DNA of 64,000 nucleotides, taken from NCBI GenBank assembly GCA_964016875.1, contig OZ024720.1, positions 24,431,742-24,495,741 on the forward strand, read 5' to 3'. Shown here one piece after another: positions 10,692 through 22,046 of the stretch. The translations under genes were made by a program, and so were the position numbers. Position 1 is the stretch's first letter. The number at the start of each line of letters is the position of its first letter. Source of the DNA: Fallopia convolvulus (taxonomy: Eukaryota > Streptophyta > Magnoliopsida > Caryophyllales > Polygonaceae). The notes under the pieces were generated by a model. That model saw only the letters and a program-made list of their open reading frames with translations, searched no databases and was not told the DNA's origin.

Positions 10692-12497
10692 AGTTTTTGT
10701 TTTTATTTTCCTTTCTTAGATCTTTTTGCTAGCTTTCTTTTGACTTGTTTTTAGGTTAGATTAGTGTAATAGGATAGAAGTTTTTCTAAAGTGACTCAGG
10801 TACAAAAAAGAAGAAGTGCTAAGAAGAAGAAAATCAAGAAGATTCGGTGTACAAGCACGCAGGCTCGGTAACGACCCCCGCAGGTTCGGTACCGACCTCC
10901 TCTACAAAACCGAATAAAATTTCCGCAATGCTCCTCAAGTGATCAATGGTTTCAAGTAGCTTCAGTTTTATTTTGTGAGTTCCCTTTTCCTTATTCTCTT
11001 TATTTTTTCTGTCTTTGCTTTAAACAGTGAGGACACTGTTTGGTTTAAGTGTGGGGTATGGGAAAAGGAAACTCAGTTTTGTGTCAGTTTTTTTGTTTTT
11101 TAGGAGTAATGATATTCCACTTAGATGTCCTATGATATGCTTTAACTTGCTTGATCATATAATTCCATAGCATGTTTGGAGAGCTTTGCCTGAATCATGT
11201 TAAAAATTACTTTATGTGGATATTTAGCATGTGATGAAATTGAGCACATATAATCTTAGGTAGAAGTGACTGAAATCCAACAAAAATTGCTACCTTGTGA
11301 GTTATTTTTGGCCTTATAGGGAGAACATCAAAAATCCCTCTTCTTTTTTGTGTGATTTACTCTCCTTATGCATATTATCTCTTCTCATTGCATGGTTATC
11401 TATTACTTGAGACCTATATGAGATATTAGTTCATTGCATGTAAGTCATATGATGGAGAACTTATTTTCATAAGCCCTATTAATCCTTATCCACCCTTATC
11501 ATTATCCTCTGTTTGAAGCTAAGTTGAGCCTTAAAGCCTTTTATTTTTAGATCCACAAAATAATTCCCTAGCCGATATAAGTTTGACCCTATCCGGGGAT
11601 TAGGACTTAGTGTTGGTTATGGTGATGGTTTTGTTGAATGAGATGTTTTGGTTCAAGTGTGGGGTAATTTGGGTTGGGTAAAGTGATAGTATCTTGCAGT
11701 TTGTTATGTAAAAGGAATTTCGTTCCCTGAATGCACTTACAAAAGAAATGAAGTGGAAAGTAAAGGGGAAAACAAAAGAAAAATAATTCAGAGTCGTTAC
11801 TGGCCCTAAAAGGGTTCGGTACCGAGCCCCCGCGGAAAGAAAAAAAAAGAAAAGAAAGGACTTGAGAAATCCAAAGTGAAGAGTTGAAAAGTGAAAATGT
11901 GCATGAGCCAAATTTCCTAAGTGTTTGTAAGCAAGATTTGTTGAGATAAAAGGGTTTAATAAGAGAAGTGTGCATAAAGAAAAGTGAGTTTGGTATAATC
12001 TTTTATGAGAGTTTTTGGAGATGTGAGTTTTTAGGAGTCTTTGATTCCCGGATATTATTAGCACCACATAGCCAAAATATTTTCCACGCCTTATTGTCAT
12101 TACCAAGCCCCATTACAACCCGGCCGAATGGAAACTTCTTTGAAGTTTTTCATTGAGCCTAAGTTCTCTTGATGATTTTTATGTGTTTTGACATCTCTGG
12201 TGGAGAGTTTGGTGATATAAGTAACAATGACTATGTAGTTTTTGCATATTGGATTGAGTTGAGAGTTGTTATTCAAAGCCTAAACACTTGATAGTTGAGA
12301 GAAACACATCATCCCTTGTGAGGTTGGATTTTTAGTTGGTTTTGCTTGAGGTTGCTTATATATGTGTGATGATGTTAGATTCACTTGTCTATTTTCTACT
12401 TGTGCTTAGATGTTGCTTTTTGATCAGGGCATTGACTTGATATTTGTGTTGTTGGTTTTGGTTGATGTATTGTTGATTGCTTGAGGACAAGCAAGTC
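10692..12497 (+). other. Long 3' noncoding region of element B
   Basis: About 1.8 kb without a supported gene. It contains two more copies of the paired motif (10867/10888 and 11796/11818), several aagtRtggggt words (about 11048, 11655) and a block (about 11190-12160) strongly similar to A (18440-19380), C (reverse, 22400-23420) and D (reverse, 54950-55900). Short ORFs here (for example 11600-12106 on the minus strand) are not conserved. Confidence 0.75.
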
Positions 12498-12513
12498 TAA
12501 GTATGGGGTATTT
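12482..12513 (+). other. Polypurine tract region of element B
   Basis: tgaggacaagcaagtctaag followed by tatggggtatttt directly precedes the 3' LTR. The same arrangement precedes the LTRs of A (19695-19726), C and D. This is where plus-strand DNA synthesis would be primed. Confidence 0.8.
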
Positions 12514-13849
12514 TGATGTCCGCCTTTTTAGTCATGTTTTTAGGGTGTGTTTTTGTGTCTTTTGAGTCTTTTTCTTTAGTTTTGTGTTTTATTTTGAGTC
12601 GTTTGTGTAGGTTTTCGTATTTTCTTGAGATATGGAGTCTACATAAGCTTTGGTGGTGTTTTGTAGGTTTTTAGAAGCTTTTTGGAGCATATTTTGAAGA
12701 AAGGAGTAAAGACGGTGAAGATAGCACTCAAGAAGGAAGAGAAGATGAAGATTAAGCTCTCAAGTAAAGTTATTTAAGATCAAGTTTGAGCTTTGAAAGA
12801 GATAGAGAAATTCGTTACAAGAACATAGGAAAAAGAATCGAGCCAAACGGAGTTGTAACGAATCTTCTACGCAAGTTTTACTCAAGAGTCGTTAACGACC
12901 CTGTCAGGGTCGTTAACGAGGCAGCGAGAGCAGCAGAGATCCGAGTCGGTGCTATTAATGGGCTTCTATCTTGTTTCCTTTTTTATGTTATTAGATAGAT
13001 AGAAGGGGTATATCTTATTAGAAGATATTATTTCCTTATAGTTAGATTTAAGATAGATTTATTTCCTTATAGATAGATTTAAGATAGAATAGTTTCTCTA
13101 TAAATACTCTTGTCTACCCTTTGTTATGAACAGACAATGAATTGCCTTGGAGGGCAAGTTAGAGGAGGAGGAGGAGAGAAGAGAGAGGGGCGAGAGGACG
13201 AGTAGAGAAGATAGCTTGGAGAACAAGTTTTGTTTTGGATTCGGTTGTAAGCTTTCTTTTTAATTTAATTCAGATGTTTTCAATTATTATGAATTGCGAG
13301 TAGTCTCTCTTTCTAAGGTTGGGGTTGAACCCAACAATGGTTGTGCATGCTTGTTTATGATCATGTTTTGATTGTTTTTTATTGCATGAATCTATTCTCT
13401 TGCTCTTAATCCTTGAAACGAAAGTTGAAAGGAATTTCTCATTCATAGTTGAAGCGAAGGCGAAACCTTGAATCAGAATAGTCAAATTAGGGTTTTGAAG
13501 CGAAAGCATATCTATCCTAGTTGAAGTAGAAGAGATAGATAGTAAGTTTATTAATTTAAGCGAAAGTTGATTGATTTACTTACTTTGGTTGACGAAAGTT
13601 GACACCTTTATGTGATAAAAGCATGATCTTTATGTTTCATTAGCGTTTGGCATGCATAATTGTTGTTGTGGTGACACCTTTACCTTAGATTCTCTCTTTC
13701 CTTGTTAAAAACCCTACCTTTAGTTGATTGCTTGCGTGAGAAGTAACAAAACTTGATACTGACTTTCTCCCTGCGGACGAACCTGACTCTGCTATACTCA
13801 GCGGGGTCTTGATTATAAATTTATTTTTTGTCAAGAAACCCTATCAACA
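12514..13849 (+). repeat. 3' LTR of element B
   Basis: It matches 6991-8327 with about a dozen single-base or 1-bp indel differences (for example ctttgttgtc against cttttttgtc near the end). It ends ctatcaaca at 13849 and is followed by TSD atttt. Confidence 0.95.
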
Positions 13850-13854
13850 ATTTT

Positions 13855-14849
13855 ACAGGTTAAGAGCTGCCCTTGTGTCTGCCCCCATTATGCAGTCTCC
13901 AGATTGGACATTACCCTTTGAGATTATGTGTGATGCCAGTGACTATGCAGTTGGTGCAGTCTTAGGGAAATGGAAGGACAAAAAACTCCACGCCATCTAT
14001 TATGCCAGTAAGACGCTGGATGAGGCAAAGAGTAAGTATACCACAACGGAGAAGGAGTTCCTTGCGGTGGTATTTGCCTTTGAAAAATTACGGTCCTATC
14101 TTGTTGGATCCAAAGTGATTGTTTATACTGACCATGAGGCTGTTAGATATTTAATGGCTAAGAAGGATGCCAAACCCAGATTGCTTCGTTGGATGCTTTT
14201 ACTGTAGGAATTCGACCATGAAATAAGAGACAAAAAAGGAGTAGAGAATCTAGTGGCGGATCACTTATCCAGGTTACCAGTAGAGCATATCACCGAGTCC
14301 AACAATGATGTGCCAATAAACGATTCAAGGCCCGACGAACACCTCCTGCTAAACGAGGTCGAACTCCACAAAACCCTCGTCACCGACCTCTTCAGGATCG
14401 GTAACGAGGTGCCGAGGCTGGAAGACACAAATTGCGAGGGTAAATTTTCAGAGTGGATCGGCATGCCAGTCAATCAGGTCGTTACTGAGCCACGGGAGGT
14501 CGTTACCGAGGTCAAAATAATGAATCCTAGCTTGTTAACGACCCATTCAGGTAAGATTTCTGAAACTAAATCAGCTCAAATCGAATCCATTCCTTCTCTT
14601 ACTTCTATTTCTTCTTCCTTAATATCAATCCATGTTGTTAGAGGGTCAAAAGCCCCTTGGTTTGCGGATTTCGCTAACTATCTTGTAGGAGGCATGATTC
14701 CCGAGGGACTAACCCCACAAAAGAAGAAGAAATTTCTCCATGATGTAAAACGATACTATTGGGATGATCCTTACTTGTTTAAGCAAGGGAGCGATCACCT
14801 CTTTAGGCGTTGTGTTCCAAAAGAGGAGATAGAGAGTGTGATCCGTTAA
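13855..14849 (+). pseudogene. Athila RNase H domain and RNase H-integrase tether (element A)
   Basis: The pol frame resumes immediately after the second copy of the B TSD. RNase H motifs are [12 protein letters not shown] (first catalytic Asp), [20 protein letters not shown] (Glu) and [11 protein letters not shown] (second Asp), ending in the connection VENLVADHLSRL. A TAG at 14205-14207 interrupts the domain near its end. The tether (about 14280-14640) again carries copies of the gttaac-type motif. A TAA at 14847-14849 stands just before the integrase zinc finger. Confidence 0.9.
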
Positions 14850-15941
14850 TGTCACACACTTCCAATTGGAGGCCATGCGAACGGATTCAAAACCACATTA
14901 AAAATTCTCCAAAGTTGTCTCTATTGGCCAAACATGTTCAAGGATGTGCAAGCTTACGTGACAATATGCGATGGATGCCAACGCTCAGGAAATATCACTT
15001 GGAGACATGAAAATCCACTAACCGGGATATTAGAGGTTGAGCTATTTGATGTATGGGGCATAGACTTCATGGGACCATTTCCGGCATCCGTCCCCTACAA
15101 ATACATCTTAGTTGCGGTCGATTATGTCTCCAAGTGGGTTGAAGCTGTTGCTACAAGGACTAACGGCGCTAAAACTAAATTCATCAAAACCAACATTTTC
15201 CCCAGATTCGGCGTTCCAAGGGTCCTTATCAGTGATGGTGGCTCCCATTTCATTGACTGGAGTTTCGAAGCACTTTTGGCTAAGTATGGGGTATCTCATC
15301 GGGTGGCAACACCCTATCATCCCCAAACTAGTGGCCAGGTTGAAGTTTGAAACAGGCAAATAAAGAGCATATTGGAGAAGACAGTTTCCCGTTCTAGGAA
15401 GGATTGGTCCTCCAAATTGGATGACACTCTGTGGTCATATAGGACAGCATACAAGACACCTGTCCGCACCACCCCTTATAATCTAGTGTATGGCAAGGCA
15501 TGTCATTTACCGGTCGAAATGGAGCATAAAGCATTATGGGCTCTTAAAGAGCTCAACATGAACCTAGACGCGGCGGGAGCAAAAAGATTCATGGACTTGC
15601 AAGCATTAGAAGAACTGAGGCTGAAGGCGTATGAAAATGCTGAAATCTACAAGGAGCGCACCAAAAGGTGGCATGATCGGAAATTAGTGCCCAAAACTTA
15701 TTACGTCGGTGATAAGGTACTTCTTTTCAACTCTAGACTCCGATTATTCCCAGGAAAGCTCAGGACACGATGGAGTGGGCCATTTGTGGTTCATCACATT
15801 TATCCTCACGGAGCAGTAGAGTTGACCGATAACCGAGGCGTAATCTTCAAAGTTAATGGACACCGGCTGAAGAAATTCCATGAGCAAACTGACCCGGACG
15901 AAGAGATAAGAGTCACCATGGCTCTCACATCATCAGACTAG
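14850..15941 (+). pseudogene. Athila integrase (element A)
   Basis: The frame carries the HHCC zinc-binding domain (GGHANG ... CDGCQRSGN), then the DDE core: GIDFMGPFP (first Asp), [10 protein letters not shown] (second Asp) and the [11 protein letters not shown] segment. A TGA at 15348-15350 interrupts right after this last motif. The C-terminal domain continues from 15351 (WSYRTAYKTP, YGKACHLPVE, then WSGPFVV) to a TAG at 15939-15941. Integrase would join the cDNA to target DNA. This copy is broken by the two stops at 14847 and 15348. Confidence 0.92.
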
Positions 15942-15950
15942 CAAAAGGGA

Positions 15951-16005
15951 GCTCGTCGGGCTAACGACGTTAAAAATAGCGCTTACGGGAGGCAACCCGC
16001 TTTTA
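15951..16005 (+). other. Conserved post-pol stem-loop element (element A)
   Basis: CGTCGGGCTAACGACG can form a 5-bp hairpin, followed by the gcgcttacgggaggcaaccc block with CGGG-AGGCAA-CCCG. It begins 9 bases after the integrase stop. It is the same element found behind the ORF ends of B, C and D. Confidence 0.7.
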
Positions 16006-17138
16006 GAATAGATTTAGTTTTTCTTTTTCTTTTTAGATTATTTTTCTTAGCTTTCTTTTGTTTTCTTTTTAAGTTTTAGTTAAGATAGAAATTAGAATTT
16101 TTGAGCTAACAAGATTTCAGGAGAAGGGATCGAAAAAATCACTCCAAGAGGCTACGGCAGCTCATTAACGACCCACCCAGGGTCGTTAACGACCCGGTTC
16201 GACGACCCGACTCGTCAAAAACAGGGCAGGTAAGTTTTACTACCCTAGCCGCCACCCTCTACCTACCCTTATCCCTTCCCTCTCCTATAAAAACCCTTTT
16301 ACCCCTTCCAAAAAATCTACCACCACACTCTCCCAATTCCATACTTCTCAAAAACCCAACCAAAGAGCTCGAAATCCCTCTCCCACCATTCGGAATCCTT
16401 CACTCCACCGACCACCGAGAGGTCGTCGTTACCGATGCCCGGAAACCCGATTTTCTCACCGACGAGATCCGAGCTCGTTAACCACCCGATTCCGACCTCT
16501 TTTTCTTCAATTTCTCAATTCTCCGGTATTATTTCTAAACCCTCACTCGAAATTGCATGATTCATGGTTTTTAGGGTAGAAATTTCATGTCTTGGACCTT
16601 GTTCTTAGAGAAGTCGATTGGCATGCTTGGTTTTCGCTCATAAAATTATTGATTGTGCTTAGTTGTTCTTGTTTTAGGAAAGATTATTCATGTTAGATTA
16701 TCTATTGCAACACTCTAGTTAGAAAAGCATGAATTTTTCTTGTTCTAGTCTTAAGTTCAAACATTGCATGTCAAAATTTTGGGTAATTTTAGCATGATCA
16801 GGATGGGTAATCGAGCAAGTATGGGGTGCTTATATCCGACCGTGGGATTGGTGGAGAAATATAGAAGATTGCAGGCTTGATTTATGCTTTAATTTAAGGT
16901 AGATTAAAATCGGAAATTTTGTAATTTTGGTCTCGGCGGCTCGTTAACGACCCACCCAGGTTCGTTAACGACCCTGCAATGCTTCAAAGATCAATACCGA
17001 GTCCAGAATCGTAAACGACCCAATTGGGTAGTTAACGAATAAATCTGAGGTTAATTTAAGACCAAGTATGGGGTCTCTTGCCTATCTATTTTGAGTGGAT
17101 CTTATCTTGGAAAAGTCTTGATTATTTTGTAGGATCCC
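16006..17138 (+). other. Spacer between pol and env-like region of element A
   Basis: No gene is supported. It holds two paired motifs with 21-bp spacing (16164/16185 and 16943/16964), further degenerate copies (about 16475, 17011-17035) and two aagtatggggt words (about 16818, 17063). A pyrimidine-rich stretch (16240-16400) could be a promoter or splice region for the env-like ORF. This is inference only. Confidence 0.55.
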
Positions 17139-18016
17139 ATGGCAAGTTCAAGCAGACCCGCTACCCGAGCTCAGAAGAAGAGGAGAAACCATAGGTCCCC
17201 AATAATTCTTGTTGAGGAGAAACCATAGGTCCCCAACAAGAATTTTGTAGGATCCCTCATACCAATTCGTTACACCGACCCTCGACAAGTTTGAGCTTCT
17301 CTACGTACCGAATTGGTACGAGGCGTGGACGGGACATGCCTACCCTTTGGAACCTAAGCCGGAGGACGAGCTTTCGCTTAGGCCATGTGAATCCCGGTTT
17401 GAGCGAAAAGCCATGGATGAAGATGAAGATGAAGATGAAGAAGAGGATATCGAGGTAGTAGGCAAGGACACTAAAGAGGCCGACACCGAGGGCGGAACTG
17501 AGGAGCTAAATTTCGAGGAAGAAGACATCGACACAGAAGTCTTAGGAAGCAATTTCCTCGTTGACGAGCCCACCAGGCTCGTTAACGACCATTTCCAGCC
17601 CCCCTCCTCACATTGTTAACGAGGCACCCAGCTTCGTTAACGAGGTGCCGAGAGATCCTATCGACCCACCACCAGCTCCTGTCGACCCTCATTCCTATGG
17701 ACTCATGCCTTACAACCCGGTGATGTATCAAGATCATTTCCAACCTCACTACCCACCACCTCCTCAGCCCGAGTACACAGGATCGAGTATACCACCACCA
17801 TGGGCCGAGGATCTTTCTGCACGGATGCAGCAACTTCACCTCCAGCAGGATCACTTTCATAGGAGGATGGATAGATGGGAATCTGTCTATTCTGCTCGCA
17901 TGTCAATGGAGGATGAGAGGCATTGTCAAAGAGAGGCGGATGACGTTGAGCGTTGGAGGACGATGTACGACTTCGTGGGGAACTTTGAGCACTACTTTCC
18001 TCCACCAAACCATTGA
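17139..18016 (+). pseudogene. Remnant of Athila env-like (ORF3) region (element A)
   Basis: An ATG at 17139 starts a basic N-terminus (SSSRPATRAQKKRR) like that of Athila ORF3 proteins, but a stop follows after about 29 codons. From about 17280 fragments in shifting frames continue: an acidic tract with DEDEDEDEEE (about 17417-17450), copies of the paired motif (17560/17581 and 17615/17636), and a Pro/His/Tyr-rich segment ending in PPPNH at 18016. Family members are usually several hundred residues long, so most of the ORF is lost. Short repeats at the break (attttgtaggatccc at 17124 and 17242) mark the repair site. Confidence 0.65.
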
Positions 18017-19694
18017 TTCAGCCCGAAGATGAAGTTTTTCCTTGTTTCCCACTTTTGAAAATTTGTAAGTTTTTATGTCTTTCTTTTTCTTTTTAATCTT
18101 TTGTTGTTTTCTTTTCTATTTCTATTCCTTCTTCTTATTTTTCTTACAATGGGGACACTGTAATTTTAAGTATGGGGTTGGAGAAAATAGAAAGCTTGTG
18201 TCCTAGGTGATTATGTGTTTTATGTAGTTTTTATTTCTTTATGTTGCAAATTGGAAAAAAAATCGAAAAAAAAATCGAAAATTTTTGAAATATTTAAAAA
18301 GAGTTTTAGAATTGATAGATATCCCTTTATTAGGTTCTATGATAGCAATCGCTAACTTAATCATATAATTCCTTGCAAGCATGTCTTTAATAGTATAGCC
18401 GGATTCTCAACTTGAAATTATTTGTTTGAGAAGAAGATAGCATTTGATGAAATTGAGCACATATACTTTATAGCATAAATGATGCAATCCAACAAAATCT
18501 ACCCTGTGAGTTATTTTTTGCCTTATAGGGAGAACATTATAAATCCGTCTTCTTTTCTTTTGTGATTTACTCTCTTTATGCATATTATCTCTTGGAATTG
18601 TGATGGTTATCTATTTCTTGAGACCCGTATGAGATTTTTAGTTCATTACTTGTGAAAATCATATGATGGAGAACTTATTTTTATAAGCTCTATTATTCCC
18701 TATCCACCTTTACATGATCCTTCTTTTGATAACCAATTCTAGCCTGAAACCTTTTATTTTTAGCTCCACAAAAGTATACCATAGCCGAGATAAGCTTGAC
18801 CCTATCCGGGAATTAGGACTTAGATTGGAGAGGTAAGTTTTGTTGTGAGAAGTTGCTTATATTTTGCTTCATCTAAAGGATATTCGGGAAGGGTAGATTG
18901 GAAGTCTCTTGTTTTTACATGTAATAAGAAAGATCTCTTGATAAGCAAAAGATGCACAAAATAAAATATTTGATGGAGGTGTGAAAGAAAAGAAAAAATG
19001 TATACGAGAGCTCGTTAACGACCCTGAAGTGGGTTCGTTAACGAGGCAGTGAGGCAGTATATATAATAAAAAAGGGAAAAAAAAAGAAAGAAGAAGAATA
19101 AGAACGATAATAAAGAGGAGTGAAGAGTTGAAGTGCATTTGTATTTATAGATAATATCATAGATTCTTTTAGTTGTTATAAGACTTTCTAGGATAATAAA
19201 GGGTGAATGAGTATAAGTGCATAAAGAAGAGTGAGTTTGGTATAATCTTTTATGAGAGTTTTTGGAAGTGTGAGTTTTTAGGAGTCTTTGATTCCCGGAT
19301 ATTTCCACGCCTTATTGTCATTACAACCCGGCCGAATGGAAGCTTCTATGAAGTTTTTCATAGAGCCTAAGTTCACTTGATTATTTTTGCTTGTTTTAAC
19401 AAATTTTGGGTGGAGAGTATTGGTGATATAAGTTCCAATTTCTATGTGTTTTTGTATATTAGATGAGTTGAGAGATTGAATTTATAAGCCTAAACACTTG
19501 AGAGTTGAGAGAAACACAATATCCCGTGTAAGGTTGGATTGTATTATCTTATGTCTATTTAAGTACATATATGTGTGAGGACATTAATAGTCTTTTGCTA
19601 TATTTTTCTCATGTGTAGATGTTACTTTTTAGAATATGGCTATGTCTTGATGAGCATGATTTGTTGTGGTTTTGGTTGGTGTCTGTTTATTGCT
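18017..19694 (+). other. 3' noncoding region of element A
   Basis: No supported gene. It includes an aagtatggggt word at about 18169, an A-rich stretch (18255-18300), the block shared with B, C and D (about 18440-19380), and a paired motif (19014/19037). Open frames on either strand are short and not conserved. Confidence 0.7.
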
Positions 19695-19726
19695 TGAGGA
19701 CAAGGAAGTTTAAGTATGGGGTATTT
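19695..19726 (+). other. Polypurine tract region of element A
   Basis: tgaggacaaggaagtttaag followed by tatggggtatttt abuts the right LTR. The same layout occurs in B. Confidence 0.8.
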
Positions 19727-21229
19727 TGATGTTCGCATTTCTAGTATAGTTTTTAGTAGGTTTTCTTTGCTTATTAGGTTTAGTTATGTTAAGTTTAGGT
19801 TTAGTTTTGAGTGTTTTTAGATAGTTTTGTATATTTCTATGAAAAGAGTGGAAGCTACGCTATTTTGTGTATTTTGCAGGTTTTAGCAAGGAAAAGAGCT
19901 ATATGGAGCTGAATTTGGAGCATTACAGTGAAAGACGGAGGAATACAAGATTGAAGATGTCAGAGCTCAAGATTACGAGAGGAAGTGTGGAAGAAAACAA
20001 AGCCCAGGCTCGTTAACGAGGCTGTAAGGGCTCGTTAACGAGGCTGTGAGGGCTCGTTAACGAGGCCACGAAAGAGAAGATTTGAAGGATGATTTTTATG
20101 ATTCATCGACCCTGAGCGGGAATTTATTTCCGTGTTGGTTGAGTATCTTTTTAGAATCTTTTAGGGTTATTAGAATATGTATTTTAGGTCTTATTATCTT
20201 CTTAGATTTTGTTTCTATCTTTTAGAGTTTTATTTCTATCTTTTTAGAAAAGTTTATATCTTTTAGCCTTTTTAGTTTTTAGCTTTTTTAGTATAAATAT
20301 CCTTCTATCTAGCATAGAAGAAAGGGGGGGATTTTCTAGGAGAATTTTGGAGAGCCGAGAGAGAGAGGGACGGATCGGAGTCGTGATCGAAGGGGCTCGG
20401 TAGACGAAAGTTACCGGGATTGTTAGTCGTGATTTTGATTCAGTATTTCGGTGTTTTCGGTTTCTTCTGAATCTTTGTAAGACGATATTTCTTATTAATT
20501 TGAGTACTATTTTGTTTTCAATGTTTTCTTTGATTAAAGTTATTAGTTTCTTAGTCATGATTAGTGAGTAGTTTTCTTTTCTAGGATCGGGGTTAAGCCC
20601 AACATAGTTGAGCATGTTTGATGAGTAAGATTGTGTGTTGAATGCCTTTTATCTTTTATGGAGATTGTTTGTTGTGCTTATACCGAAACATAAGTGGAGG
20701 TAATTTTAGTTTTTAACTTGATTGAAAGAGAAAGTTAGTAACTTGAAGGTTGATATTGTTTGAATACGAAAGTTTCATGCTTTAGATCCAAAACAAGCAA
20801 TTAAGTGAATTAGGATACGAAAGTTGGTTAATTTACTTGCTAAGTCAACGAAAGTTGATGAATCTATCTGTTTAAAGGCATGATCTTATCTTCTTACGAG
20901 TTTATATGCTTGGCTATGTTGTGGTGTCCCTAGTCCTAGATCTTTGTTTTATTTGAATTATTTTTAGTGAATTTTCGTTGTTGAGTTACTTGCCTCGGTA
21001 CCGAATTTAGTTAGGTCGTTATTTGAGTATTTTTGTGTTCGGTGGTTCGTTAACGACCCTGACAACGTCGTTAACGAGGCTACTTGTGAGTGTTTTTGTT
21101 TGTTTTTGTCTGCTTTTTAGTAGATTGATAAACGAACAACCTTGCTTCCTGTGGAACGATCCTGACTTCGCTATACTCAGCGGGGTCTTGACTTATAAAT
21201 TTATTTGTTGTCAAGAAACCGTCTCAACA
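19727..21229 (+). repeat. 3' LTR of element A
   Basis: The 1503-bp LTR starts tgatgttcgc and ends gtctcaaca. It gives the full LTR length of the family. It has three gttaac motifs spaced 22 bp (20012, 20034, 20056) and a pair near 21050 and 21071. It is followed by TSD acaac. Confidence 0.93.
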
Positions 21230-22046
21230 ACAACCATTGTTGGGTTTAACCCCAACCTTAGAGAGAGAGAGAGAGAGACTACTCACTAAGCATAATAATT
21301 GAAAACATAACCATTGAATTAATAAAGAAAAAGCTTACAACTTTGAATTCAAAACAATAGTTCTTCTCCACAAACACGTCTCATTCTCTCGCCTCCTCTC
21401 AATCGTCTTCTCTCCTCCTCCTCCTCTAACTTTAATGATAAGAAAATTAAAGAGGGGACAAGTGTATTTATAGAGAAACCATTCTATCTTAAATCTATCT
21501 CTAAGGAAATAAATCTTCTAATAAGATATATCCCTTCTATCTATCTAATAACATAAAAGGAAACAAGATAGAAGCCTTTAAATGCACCGACTCGGATCTC
21601 CGTTGTGTCTCGGAATGCCTCGTTAACGACCTTGAGAAGGTCAGTAACCACCCCATTCAGCACTTCAAACAGCTTTGAGTAAAACTTGCGTAAATGATTC
21701 GTTACAACTCCGTTTGACTCGATTCTTTTTCCTATGTTCTTGTAACGAATTTCTCTATCTCTTAATATTCATCTTCTTGAACAGCTTTGAGTAAAAGTTG
21801 AGTGCTTAATATTCATCTTCTCCCCATGCTTGAGTGCTATTATCACCGGTTTTCCTCCTTTCTTCAAAAATGCTCCAAATAGCTTCTAAAAACCTACAAA
21901 ACACCATCAAAGCTTATGTAGACTCCATATCTTAAGGAAATACAAAAACCTACATAAACGACTCAAAACAAAACACAAAACTAAAGAAAAAGACTCAAAC
22001 ACACTAAAAACACACCCTAAAAACATGACTAAAAAGGCGGACATCA
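21230..22046 (-). repeat. 3' LTR of element C, partial
   Basis: It aligns with 28086-28866 of the right LTR and ends (plus strand) ggcggacatca, the complement of tgatgtccgcc as in B. The break at 21230 is exactly where element A is inserted. It holds a degenerate 45-bp repeat of the cttgagtaaaacttg region (about 21680 and 21785). Confidence 0.9.

Larger units (their letters stand above)
6991..13849 (+). mobile_element. Element B: young non-autonomous Athila derivative with intact gag-protease ORF
   Basis: The element is 6859 bp with LTRs of 1337 and 1336 bp, a perfect TSD atttt (6986-6990 and 13850-13854), a PBS matching tRNA-Asp without mismatch, one intact ORF and a PPT. There is no capsid, reverse transcriptase, RNase H or integrase. 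I count by eye about a dozen differences between the two LTRs, near 99% identity, so it is the youngest insertion here whose LTRs can be compared. Decayed elements C and D share the same internal deletion, so this is a family and not a chance deletion. It must rely on enzymes from another element to move. Confidence 0.93.
1..21229 (+). mobile_element. Element A: decayed full-length Athila-type Ty3/gypsy retrotransposon, interrupted twice
   Basis: Two related LTRs (1-1386 and 19727-21229) flank a tRNA-Asp primer-binding site, gag, protease, reverse transcriptase, RNase H, integrase, a remnant of an Athila-type env-like ORF, a long 3' noncoding region and a polypurine tract. The domain order and the Asp primer site identify the Athila lineage. 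About 94 bp of the left LTR lie before the window, judged by alignment to the right LTR. After removal of the two nested insertions (1716-3372 and 6991-13849) the coding frame is continuous across both junctions, but at least eight in-frame stops remain, so it is a pseudogenised copy. On the right the flanking 5 bp are acaac (21230-21234), as expected for insertion into an LTR of element C, whose other LTR has the uninterrupted site at 28086-28095. Confidence 0.93.

Noticed and set aside
11600..12106. 168-codon minus-strand ORF in the 3' region of B
   Set aside because: Composition follows the AT-rich noncoding DNA, and the homologous regions of A, C and D do not keep it open.
17340..17573. 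Minus-strand ORF with a poly-Ser run
   Set aside because: It is the antisense of the acidic Asp/Glu tract in the env-like remnant.
17582..18008. Minus-strand ORFs opposite the env-like remnant
   Set aside because: Shadow frames of the Pro-rich plus-strand segment; no family features.
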